The notes beneath the pieces are model-generated. The model was not told the DNA's origin, searched no databases, and saw only the letters and a list, made by a program, of their open reading frames with translations. Source: a virus. Taken from it: 64,000 nucleotides of DNA. The DNA lies in the IMG/VR virus record IMGVR_UViG_3300048904_000123, positions 1 through 64,000 of that record; one strand, 5' to 3'. This document shows, piece by piece, positions 57,840 through 64,000 of the stretch; the stretch's first letter is position 1, and each line of letters starts with the position of its first letter. The position numbers and the translations under genes were made by a program.

Positions 57840-57923
57840 CCGGAAGGGTGAGACATGATCACGGGGGAGGATCGAGTCCCGCGCTCATACTACACGATCA
57901 TTCGCACATTCGCAACCAGGTCG

Positions 57924-57952
57924 GGGTTGCAATCCATATCATTTTCCGTTAG
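57924..57952 (+). promoter_or_regulatory. Probable promoter of the primase-helicase operon
   Basis: TTGCAA, 17-base spacer, TAGGAT fits a -35/-10 pair; the -10 ends about 61 bases before the chosen GTG start at 58014. The divergent arrangement and the absence of an upstream gene support a promoter here. Confidence 0.5.
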
Positions 57953-58013
57953 GATCATGGGGCGACCGGCGCTCCGGAGATATCGGAGATGCCTTGTAAT
58001 GGAAGGGTGTAGC

Positions 58014-58838
58014 GTGGCTGTGGAAAACGAGGTTCAGATCGCAAAGCTTTTCGCAAAGCTGATGATCGCTCGACCTGATGTTCGTGCGATCCAGAAGAGC
58101 GATGGCGAGTACCGCCCGCAGTACAACGAGAAATTTGCCATGCCTGACCTGCTCGACCACATCAACGGGCGCAAGACGTACGGGCACTATCTGGTAAGCC
58201 CGGACGACAAGGTCAAGCTGTTCTGCTTCGACATCGACCTCAAGAAGATTGGCAAGCTTCCGATCACCAAGAACGGCATTGGCATGTTCCTGGGATTCCA
58301 GGACGCCAACCCTCGCGAGGTGTGGGGATCGCGCAGGCCTGGGGCGGCCCGTGATTTCATGAAGCTCAAGATGAAGATCATGGCTAATCAGCTCATGAGT
58401 AAGATCTCCAAGGAACTCGAGATCCCCACGGCTGCCGCATACTCGGGCAGCAAGGGCGTTCACGTCTACGGCTTCACTGGGAAGACGACGGCGACGCTGG
58501 CTCGACAGGCTGCAAGCATTGTGCTTGACGCCTGCCGTGAAGACAACATGGGATACTGGGACTTGATCCGCGGCAACAACTTCTACGGGTACAAGACAGA
58601 TCACATGGACGACCCGACCGACAACAACAGTCAGTTTGAATTGGAGGTGTATCCAAAACAAGAGACTGTCGAAGGGCGCGAAAAGGGTTTGGGCAATCTG
58701 CTCCGACTTCCGTTGGGAGTTAACCTGCACTCCCCCCGACGCGATAAGGGGTTCTTCATTGACATGCGTACTGCGCTCACTGATTTCGTTCCGCGCGATC
58801 CAGTTGAGGCGCTGACTATTTCAAACCCGTGGCAGTAA
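58014..58838 (+). CDS. Archaeo-eukaryotic-type primase (AEP) (274 aa)
   Basis: I choose GTG 58014 because GGAAGGG lies about 7 bases upstream; the frame is open to 57855 without a comparable site. Signature residues: FDIDLK with D73 and D75 (catalytic acids), SGSKGVH 144-150 (the SxKGxH motif), and FELEVYPKQ then GNLLRLPLG, patterns of TOTE/LigD-type AEP primases. It makes primers for DNA synthesis. The next gene, a zinc-finger helicase, completes a split primase-helicase. Confidence 0.87.
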   Translation: MAVENEVQIAKLFAKLMIARPDVRAIQKSDGEYRPQYNEKFAMPDLLDHINGRKTYGHYLVSPDDKVKLFCFDIDLKKIGKLPITKNGIGMFLGFQDANPREVWGSRRPGAARDFMKLKMKIMANQLMSKISKELEIPTAAAYSGSKGVHVYGFTGKTTATLARQAASIVLDACREDNMGYWDLIRGNNFYGYKTDHMDDPTDNNSQFELEVYPKQETVEGREKGLGNLLRLPLGVNLHSPRRDKGFFIDMRTALTDFVPRDPVEALTISNPWQ

Positions 58839-58848
58839 GGCGGACTAG

Positions 58849-60738
58849 GTGACTACGGAAGAATCTCCGTTTGAGCGGAAGATGCGACTCAAGCTCGCAG
58901 CTGCCGCCCAGACATCACCGCAGCCAGTGGCTGCATCAAGCACAGCAACGCCTGCCGCGTACGAGGCCGATGCTCCTACGGCCGACGAGGTTGGACTTGG
59001 CCAGCTGAGTCCAGAGCAAGAAGCACTTGACAAGGCTATCGAAGATCTGTCGATCGTCGATGCCTACAACAAGTGGTGCAAGAAGATGGTACCGAAGGTG
59101 TTCAAGGGTCAGCGCGAGAGCATCAAATGCTCTTGTCCCAACCCGCAGCACCCGGACAAGAATCCATCTGCGTGGATGAACATCGACAAAAATACCTACT
59201 TCTGTAGTGGGTGTTCGCAGGGTGGCGATCAGTGGGACATCGCTGCGTACCACTTTGGGTTTCCTGTCCCCGGCTACAAACAGGATAAGGAAGCGTTCCG
59301 CCAGCTTCGCGAGAAGATGGCTGTCGATCTGGGTTTCGCCACAACGGTAAACGCCTTCGGCAAGACGGTAACCGTTCCCCCTCCCACCAAAGAAGAGGAG
59401 GAGGAGGCGGCCAAGCCTGTAGCAATCTTGCCGGCCGCTGCTGCCGAAGAATCCCAGAAGGAAGAGGAAGAGGAAGAACTCGCGAACATCGCCACGATTG
59501 ACTGGCGTTCGATCGTGAAGCCTGAAACATTCCTCAACGAGTATATGAGCATCACGACTCAGGACACCTGCCCGGAAGAGTATCACTTCTGGAATGGACT
59601 GATAGCACTCGGTGTAGCAGCCGGACGCGACGTGATGCTGGACGATCACGAGCCTGTTGCTCCTAACTTGTTCGTGTGCCTCACAGGTCCTTCCGGTGCT
59701 GGCAAGTCTCGCGCGACCAAGCACCTGGAGCGTATTATTCGTCAGGCAATTCCGTACAATGCCGCTCCATCGCGCGGCGTACGGCATATCAAGTCTCCAG
59801 GTTCAGCGGAATATCTTGTTGCCCAACTTCAGGGTATGCACGACAATCCGATGAATCCCAAAGTGCAACTCGGCTCGCCGGTTCGTGCAGTCGTAGAGTT
59901 CGGTGAACTCGCCGGCCTCATGAATACAGCCAATCGAACTGGCAACAACATGAAGCCGCAGCTCATGGAGATCTACGACGCCAATGAAGTGATCGAGTCT
60001 GGTTCACTCGGCGGCGGTCTTCGTCGAGCAGAGAACGCATTCGGTTCTGTAATCTCGACCACGCAGAACCGATCCCTGCGCAAGCTACTGGACTCGGGCG
60101 ACGATGGCTCAGGCTTCATCAACCGCTGGATCTTTGCAACCGGCCAGACCAAACCGCAGTTGTCCTTCGGTGGAGCGCACATCGACCTAGGCGGTCCGGG
60201 CGATAAGCTGAAACAGATTCATCAGTGGTGCTTTACGTCCAAGAAGATCGGCCTGTCGGCAGACGCATTCGCCAAGTGGGATGCGTTCTTCCACTCTACG
60301 GTTCATCCTGTGCAGACGCAGGCGAATCGACAGGGCACAGCGGTGCTGGGCCGCATCGATCTTCTCATGAAGAAGCTCATGCTGCTGTTCGCCATCAACC
60401 GCATGGAGTCAGTTGTTAGCGAGCTGTCGGTAGACGAGGCAATCAGTCTGTGGCCGTACATTCTCAAGACGTATGGCCAGGTCGGTAAAGAAATCAAGAA
60501 GACCGACGACACTGATCTTCGTGACGAGATCCTGTCTCAGATCATGCGCATGACAAAGAAGAACGGCAAGCCGCCATCGCAGCGCGAGCTGTTGGACGCG
60601 ACCAAGCGAAAGATCAAGTCCGACAAGCAGATGGCTGACCTCATCAAGGTCATGATCCTGAACGGCTACATCCACGAAGAGAAGTCTCAAGCTGGAACAC
60701 GAGGACGCCCGACGACGAGGTATGCAATCAATGAGTGA
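58849..60738 (+). CDS. Primase-type zinc finger plus P-loop helicase (629 aa)
   Basis: GTG 58849. A disordered start (residues 1-60) precedes a CHC2-like zinc finger: CSC 94-96, H101, C119 and C122. A highly acidic linker (EEEEEAAKP and EEEEEELANI, residues 180-215) leads to a DUF3987-like P-loop ATPase domain with Walker A GPSGAGKS 280-287. The C-terminal 120 residues look like a winged-helix (PSQRELLDATKRKI, then RGRPTTRYAIN). Probably the replicative helicase loading with the preceding primase. Confidence 0.85.
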   Translation: MTTEESPFERKMRLKLAAAAQTSPQPVAASSTATPAAYEADAPTADEVGLGQLSPEQEALDKAIEDLSIVDAYNKWCKKMVPKVFKGQRESIKCSCPNPQHPDKNPSAWMNIDKNTYFCSGCSQGGDQWDIAAYHFGFPVPGYKQDKEAFRQLREKMAVDLGFATTVNAFGKTVTVPPPTKEEEEEAAKPVAILPAAAAEESQKEEEEEELANIATIDWRSIVKPETFLNEYMSITTQDTCPEEYHFWNGLIALGVAAGRDVMLDDHEPVAPNLFVCLTGPSGAGKSRATKHLERIIRQAIPYNAAPSRGVRHIKSPGSAEYLVAQLQGMHDNPMNPKVQLGSPVRAVVEFGELAGLMNTANRTGNNMKPQLMEIYDANEVIESGSLGGGLRRAENAFGSVISTTQNRSLRKLLDSGDDGSGFINRWIFATGQTKPQLSFGGAHIDLGGPGDKLKQIHQWCFTSKKIGLSADAFAKWDAFFHSTVHPVQTQANRQGTAVLGRIDLLMKKLMLLFAINRMESVVSELSVDEAISLWPYILKTYGQVGKEIKKTDDTDLRDEILSQIMRMTKKNGKPPSQRELLDATKRKIKSDKQMADLIKVMILNGYIHEEKSQAGTRGRPTTRYAINE

Positions 60739-61189
60739 TAAGTTGAAGTTTCTTCCGGAAGCTTTCACCTCGACGCCGATCGAGATGCGTGAAGTCGCTA
60801 TCGCTGTCGCCGAGGAAATCGTGGAGCCCGGCTTTGACGGGATGCTCCATGGCCGCAGGAACACCCGCAATCGTGGCTGCAAGGGTCCGCTTTGCCAGAA
60901 GGCCCTACGGGATTGGCAACGCAACCGGACGGTAGAGCGAAACGCCCAAAGGGGAAAAGAGACTCGCACCTATTCGCGGGACTTCCAGTACGTCGCTGTC
61001 GATGAGATCCTTGGCGTGTTCCAGAAATCTTACGAGGTAACTCGTCAATCCTGGATCGGCGACATGGCGATCGAGATCAAGACGCTTCTCGAACTTAACG
61101 ACATCATGAAGTCATGGGGCGACGTAGAGCCATACCGGCACCCGACAGTTCGCGTTGCACGCCTGTACAAAAAGAAGCAGGCTGCATGA
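60731..61189 (+). CDS. Hypothetical protein of the primase operon (152 aa)
   Basis: ATG 60731 overlaps the helicase end (ATG inside the last codons). The N-terminal half has a basic cluster (HGRRNTRNRGCKGPLCQKAL) with two Cys; the C-terminal half is helical and basic. It may be a DNA-binding helper of the primase/helicase. Not recognised. Confidence 0.6.
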   Translation: MSDKLKFLPEAFTSTPIEMREVAIAVAEEIVEPGFDGMLHGRRNTRNRGCKGPLCQKALRDWQRNRTVERNAQRGKETRTYSRDFQYVAVDEILGVFQKSYEVTRQSWIGDMAIEIKTLLELNDIMKSWGDVEPYRHPTVRVARLYKKKQAA

Positions 61190-61413
61190 GTTGGGTCGAT
61201 CCGTTAGATAAGATGCCGGATTCGGTTCGCACCATACTAGATGAGATGTTCATGCGAGGCGAACCGGTAATCGAACGCGGCGGACGAGAGTATCAATTCA
61301 CCTTCGAGTCCGATCTAGACTGGACACAGCGTACTAACAGCTGGGTTACGCTGTGGGCCTGCGAGATAGACGGAGTCGAATATAGATTCTCAGGTCGTGC
61401 CGAGAACCAATAG
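61186..61413 (+). CDS. Small hypothetical protein (75 aa)
   Basis: ATG 61186 overlaps the previous stop. Soluble, mixed sequence with helical start and beta-rich end (REYQFTFESDL, WVTLWACEIDG). Last gene before the second bidirectional terminator. Confidence 0.6.
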   Translation: MSWVDPLDKMPDSVRTILDEMFMRGEPVIERGGREYQFTFESDLDWTQRTNSWVTLWACEIDGVEYRFSGRAENQ

Positions 61414-61417
61414 ACAA

Positions 61418-61463
61418 AGAGAAACGCCCCGCCATCCAGCCAGGATGTGCGGGGCGTTTCTCT
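61418..61463. terminator. Bidirectional intrinsic terminator
   Basis: AGAGAAACGCCCCGC (61418-61432) pairs perfectly with 61449-61463, with an additional CATCC/GGATG stem inside. The right side ends in TTTCTCTATCTACTACTT, and the left side reads TTTCTCTTTGTC on the minus strand, so it terminates both convergent transcripts. Confidence 0.92.
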
Positions 61464-61468
61464 ATCTA

Positions 61469-61861
61469 CTACTTGGGGAGATCGTAGTCCGGACGCTCGT
61501 AGTCGCCGTCCGGGTGCTCCGGCGCGAGGTCCGGCACGTCCAGCAAAACTGGCGATTCCGGCTCCTCGTCGATAGCCTTCTCGACCTCGTGAACGAACTC
61601 GTCCTCGCTGGCGTCTTCGGGCCGACGATTCGGCTCGGGCCCGATGAGCGGAGCCGACTCGGTCACGACCATGCGCTTCGGTGTCGATTGCTCGATCAAC
61701 CGGAGGCTGGTTGCGTGTGCCCGCGCCAGCGACCACCCGACCCACTGGGCCTGATCGGTGCTGGGGCACGTCGCCTGCAGTTCCTTGTTGCCCGCCCAGT
61801 CCTCAGTGAACACGGAGAACTGGTCCACGACGATGACGCTGATCGGTGTTTGCGCTGTCAT
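61469..61861 (-). CDS. Hypothetical acidic protein (130 aa)
   Basis: ATG at 61861 overlaps the previous TAA. Residues 1-60 look folded (SVIVVDQFSVFTEDWAGN); the rest is Pro/Glu/Asp-rich and disordered (DVPDLAPEHPDGDYERPDYD). No family recognised. Confidence 0.6.
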   Translation of the reverse strand: MTAQTPISVIVVDQFSVFTEDWAGNKELQATCPSTDQAQWVGWSLARAHATSLRLIEQSTPKRMVVTESAPLIGPEPNRRPEDASEDEFVHEVEKAIDEEPESPVLLDVPDLAPEHPDGDYERPDYDLPK

Positions 61862-62049
61862 TAGTTGCCCTCCAGCAAGTAAGGAGCACGCCAGTTGGGC
61901 GCGGGGATCGTGGTCGGAGTTGTGATCTGTCCAGACTGGCCAACACTCTGGTGGTTGATCTTGCTGTACGCGTGGTGACCGAGGAGGATCACCAGCGCCA
62001 GAAGAACCATGGCTGCCGCCAGGCCGAACACTCTATCGATTGCTTTCAC
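61861..62049 (-). CDS. Small single-pass membrane protein (62 aa)
   Basis: GTG at 62049, overlapping the upstream gene by 17 bases. One hydrophobic helix (residues 7-26) and a polar Thr/Pro tail that would be outside the cell. Longer frames upstream would run over the preceding gene, so I keep the short start. Function unknown. Confidence 0.52.
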   Translation of the reverse strand: MKAIDRVFGLAAAMVLLALVILLGHHAYSKINHQSVGQSGQITTPTTIPAPNWRAPYLLEGN

Positions 62050-62638
62050 GGTACTGCTCTCTGATCTCAGGGGGATGGCGTTCGATCTTGCACGCCGGAC
62101 AGATAGGGCTGTTCGGCTCTTGTAGCAAAGTGAAGCTCTCGGATCTTCCGCCACAGTACCAGCGAGCCTGCGACTCCAGTAGCTTCCCTTTCTTCCAAAC
62201 AAGCAGGATGCCGCGGACCAGGTGGCTCAGATAGCCCGACCTGTGGGTGCTTCTGCCGTATGGGAGATCTGTCTCGGCCACGCCAACGTAGTAGCCGAAG
62301 CTGTATCCAGGTGCAACCAGGTTACGCGCCGACCGTCCCGTTCGGTGCTGGTTGGGCAGGGAGAATCTGTTTAGCGCCCGTCTCGCTTCGATGTCGCGCA
62401 TCTTCACGTGCCTGCCAGCTATTGCGCGCAGCATATCGACTTGATCTTGCGGCATCGTAAGCGGCCTTCCGGGGTGGGCTAGCCAGGTGTTTTCTGGCTT
62501 GGTGTGAGTGTAGCGCAGGTTCCAGCACGCTTCGCCTTTACCTGCGCTACACTTATGACAGTCGTCATAGGCCGACCAGTCACTCCCCGGCACCCAGTGC
62601 TCGCCGTAATCCGAGGGCATCTGGCCGGATCGACTCAT
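62033..62638 (-). CDS. Zinc-finger-like hypothetical protein (201 aa)
   Basis: ATG at 62638. HKCSAGKGEACWNLRYTHTK near residue 28 has the two-Cys plus His pattern of a zinc motif seen in some actinophage small proteins; a second pair lies at the C-terminus (CPACKIERHPPE). The middle is basic and helical. Nucleic-acid binding is possible; family unnamed. Confidence 0.6.
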   Translation of the reverse strand: MSRSGQMPSDYGEHWVPGSDWSAYDDCHKCSAGKGEACWNLRYTHTKPENTWLAHPGRPLTMPQDQVDMLRAIAGRHVKMRDIEARRALNRFSLPNQHRTGRSARNLVAPGYSFGYYVGVAETDLPYGRSTHRSGYLSHLVRGILLVWKKGKLLESQARWYCGGRSESFTLLQEPNSPICPACKIERHPPEIREQYRESNR

Positions 62639-62639
62639 G

Positions 62640-62924
62640 CTACAGACTGCCCGAGAACAGCTCGGCCGGCCCCTGGTCCTGGGTGATCTCGTAGGTCCAG
62701 TCCTTGGTTCCGTTCGTGTTCCAGGTCGGGTTCTTGGAACGGAACCAGTCCAGGATCAGCTCTGAGAACTCTTTCGGGTTCTGGGCGATAGCGTCCTCGA
62801 ACGAAACGCCCGGCCCTGCACCCTCCCAGCTAGCGTTGCCCTGGACATCGATGTTGCCGAAGATGGCTCCGGCCGGACCGTACGGGTCACCCTCGGATGC
62901 GAAGGTGATGTGGATGCTCGGCAT
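62640..62924 (-). CDS. Hypothetical protein (94 aa)
   Basis: ATG at 62924 overlaps the previous stop (TAATG). Acidic, Gly/Asn-rich beta-like start (MPSIHITFASEGDPYG) and helical centre; no Cys. No family recognised. Confidence 0.6.
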   Translation of the reverse strand: MPSIHITFASEGDPYGPAGAIFGNIDVQGNASWEGAGPGVSFEDAIAQNPKEFSELILDWFRSKNPTWNTNGTKDWTYEITQDQGPAELFSGSL

Positions 62925-63349
62925 TACATAACTCCAATCGCTTCAGCGAACTTCACGTACACAGTGAACATCAGACTCGACAGGATCAGGACTGCGCCGA
63001 TCACCACCACCATCGCCAGCTTGACCTGGGTATCGGTGAAGGTGTGCGTCTTCCCGTAGTAGTTGTGAGCCTTCTTGTACCGCTTCCGCTCGGCCTTGAT
63101 TACCTTCGCAGGCCGAGTGTCTTCCTGCTTGTAGGCGGGAATCACCTGAGTCTCACGTTCACTGGGTTCACCGGAGTACGGAGATGCGAACAGCGGAACC
63201 CCGTTGAGGATCTGAAGGGTGTCTGCGCTGGACGCAAACCACCGCCCCGGTCCACAATCCTGGGTATCCAAGACGTAGGCATCTCGCAGCGAGGGCGAAT
63301 CCCAGGCGTGGACCTGGGTTGGTGCCTCAACTCCGGGCTTGCTTGTCAT
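62924..63349 (-). CDS. C-terminally anchored membrane protein (141 aa)
   Basis: ATG at 63349 with GGAGGTGG upstream. A soluble N-terminal part (residues 1-100, with basic KAERKRYKKAHNYYGK) ends in one transmembrane helix (residues about 110-130), so the N-terminus is likely cytoplasmic. It directly follows the AT-rich tract, which may drive its expression. Confidence 0.62.
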   Translation of the reverse strand: MTSKPGVEAPTQVHAWDSPSLRDAYVLDTQDCGPGRWFASSADTLQILNGVPLFASPYSGEPSERETQVIPAYKQEDTRPAKVIKAERKRYKKAHNYYGKTHTFTDTQVKLAMVVVIGAVLILSSLMFTVYVKFAEAIGVM

Positions 63350-63379
63350 GGCTACTTAGCCACCTCCGTGGTTCTTTGT

Positions 63380-63470
63380 TTGTAATAGATATACTTATTG
63401 TTTTATTATTAAGTTATTATTCTTTTATTATTTAATTGTATTTAGTTATTATTCTTTTATTATCTTCTTC
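63380..63470. promoter_or_regulatory. AT-rich tract with a 20-bp direct repeat
   Basis: In otherwise GC-rich DNA these about 90 bases are almost only A and T. AGTTATTATTCTTTTATTAT occurs at 63412-63431 and again at 63444-63463, identical, 32 bases apart. The tract lies immediately upstream of the membrane-protein gene at 63349, on whose strand it is A-rich. It could be an UP element or promoter, a DNA-unwinding element of an origin, or the target of an AT-binding protein such as Lsr2. Confidence 0.5.
63412..63463. repeat. Identical 20-bp direct repeats (63412-63431, 63444-63463)
   Basis: Two exact copies of a 20-base AT-rich sequence with a 12-base AT-rich spacer. The repeat period of 32 bases is close to three helical turns, so a protein binding both copies would contact the same face of the helix. 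Confidence 0.9.
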
Positions 63471-63549
63471 TAGTCATTCCGATAAGCGCAATTCCTAGGA
63501 CTATCAGTCCTATCGTCACACCCATGGAAGACTCGAGTAATGTTCTCAC
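63460..63549 (-). CDS. Micro membrane protein (29 aa)
   Basis: GTG at 63549 overlaps the stop of the upstream gene (GTGA). One short aliphatic helix (residues 10-25, VTIGLIVLGIALI) and a basic end (TRRR). Its stop lies within the AT-rich tract. Overlap and hydrophobicity are the only evidence. Confidence 0.45.
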   Translation of the reverse strand: MRTLLESSMGVTIGLIVLGIALIGMTRRR

Positions 63550-63698
63550 CAGAAGAACATCACGTAGATCAGCGCCGCGATCGCACCCAGGCCGATGCCG
63601 ATCAGGAAGCCGATCTTCAGATCAGATCCATCCTGCTTGACCACACGGTTCCGGCGTCTCAGCTTCTTGCCGCCCGGTCCGTATACTGCGCCCGGCAT
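63546..63698 (-). CDS. Small single-pass membrane protein (50 aa)
   Basis: ATG at 63698, preceded by GGGGGAG. A basic N-terminus (KKLRRRNRVVK) is followed by one transmembrane helix (residues 29-49) that ends the protein. Positive-inside topology places the N-terminus in the cytoplasm. Confidence 0.6.
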   Translation of the reverse strand: MPGAVYGPGGKKLRRRNRVVKQDGSDLKIGFLIGIGLGAIAALIYVMFFW

Positions 63699-63700
63699 GC

Positions 63701-64000
63701 CTACTCCCCCTTGTCGATGAGCTGACTGATGTCGTTGGGAACGCTCGCCTCCCGGTGGATAACCTCATCCACGAGCACGGGCGTGAGCATGTACAGGTTC
63801 CGCAGAATCCTGTACAGCCCCTGATCGCTCAGCCCAGCAAGGTAGTCCTTCACCACGCCAAGCTGGTCTTCCTCGATGTAGTCCAGCGCCGTCTCGAGCA
63901 GGGTGCTGTCCAGCTCCCCCAGCTGGCCGGCCGCTGCCATCTTCGCCATCATACCCTTAGCTTCCTCGAAGGGCACGCCGCTTACGATCTGCATTGCCAT
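63701..64000 (-). CDS. Hypothetical helical protein, possibly truncated at window edge
   Basis: The frame begins with ATG exactly at the window end (64000), so the true start may lie outside. About 99 residues are visible. The product is helical and acidic, with Leu-rich patterns (MMAKMAAAGQLGELD, LLETALDYIEEDQL). No membrane segment. It ends at 63701, 2 bases before the next start. Confidence 0.62.
   Translation of the reverse strand: MAMQIVSGVPFEEAKGMMAKMAAAGQLGELDSTLLETALDYIEEDQLGVVKDYLAGLSDQGLYRILRNLYMLTPVLVDEVIHREASVPNDISQLIDKGE

Noticed and set aside
11-64000. Search by eye for insertion sequences or transposases.
   Set aside because: No transposase frame or terminal inverted repeat pair with target duplication was recognised.

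Overview
The window is a 64 kb piece of a long-tailed (siphovirus-type) bacteriophage genome. The DNA is visibly GC-rich. The host is very probably an actinobacterium: there is a WhiB-like Fe-S regulator domain, a BldC-like MerR-type DNA-binding protein, a GH25 lysozyme as endolysin and very dense gene packing with ATGA, GTGA and TAATG overlaps. A tyrosine integrase suggests a temperate lifestyle. Both edges cut through open reading frames, so this is not a complete genome, and no DNA polymerase gene is visible.

Layout. (1) Positions 1-26848 read rightward. The far left holds very small genes, a tRNA-Ala, a non-coding tract rich in perfect inverted repeats (592-1278) and a run of nine tiny membrane proteins (1279-2703). 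Then come DNA-binding and zinc-binding small proteins, a CobS/CobT-like pair (AAA+ ATPase plus a large metallopeptidase/VWA protein, 6283-11109), and a tyrosine integrase (14113-14943) followed by a second cluster of miniature membrane proteins. Next is a replication/recombination block: SSB-like protein, BldC-like protein, SNF2-type helicase, oligoribonuclease-like exonuclease, DNA sliding clamp, deoxyribosyltransferase-like protein, RusA-like resolvase, DNA methyltransferase, a WhiB-like domain and a Cas4-like PD-(D/E)XK nuclease. A bidirectional terminator (26857-26889) closes this arm.

(2) Positions 26898-57702 read leftward and carry the classical virion module. In transcription order: putative small terminase, large terminase, portal, Com-like zinc protein, protease/scaffold, decoration protein, major capsid, head-tail connectors, tail terminator, major tail protein, the G/GT tail chaperones with a -1 frameshift, a 1688-residue tape measure, large minor tail proteins (one with an 18-copy DLRW repeat), then lysis genes (holin, GH25 endolysin, two further membrane/coiled-coil proteins).

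(3) Positions 57924-61413 read rightward again: an archaeo-eukaryotic-type primase, a CHC2-zinc/P-loop helicase and two small proteins, ending at a second bidirectional terminator (61418-61463). (4) Positions 61469-64000 read leftward: small membrane or zinc-binding proteins and a strikingly AT-rich tract with a 20-bp direct repeat.

The most unusual items are the WhiB domain that has no start codon of its own and lies in the -1 frame behind a slippery heptamer inside the preceding gene; the CobS/CobT-like pair; the multitude of miniature membrane proteins; the structured non-coding control region around the tRNA; and the AT-rich repeat in the right arm.
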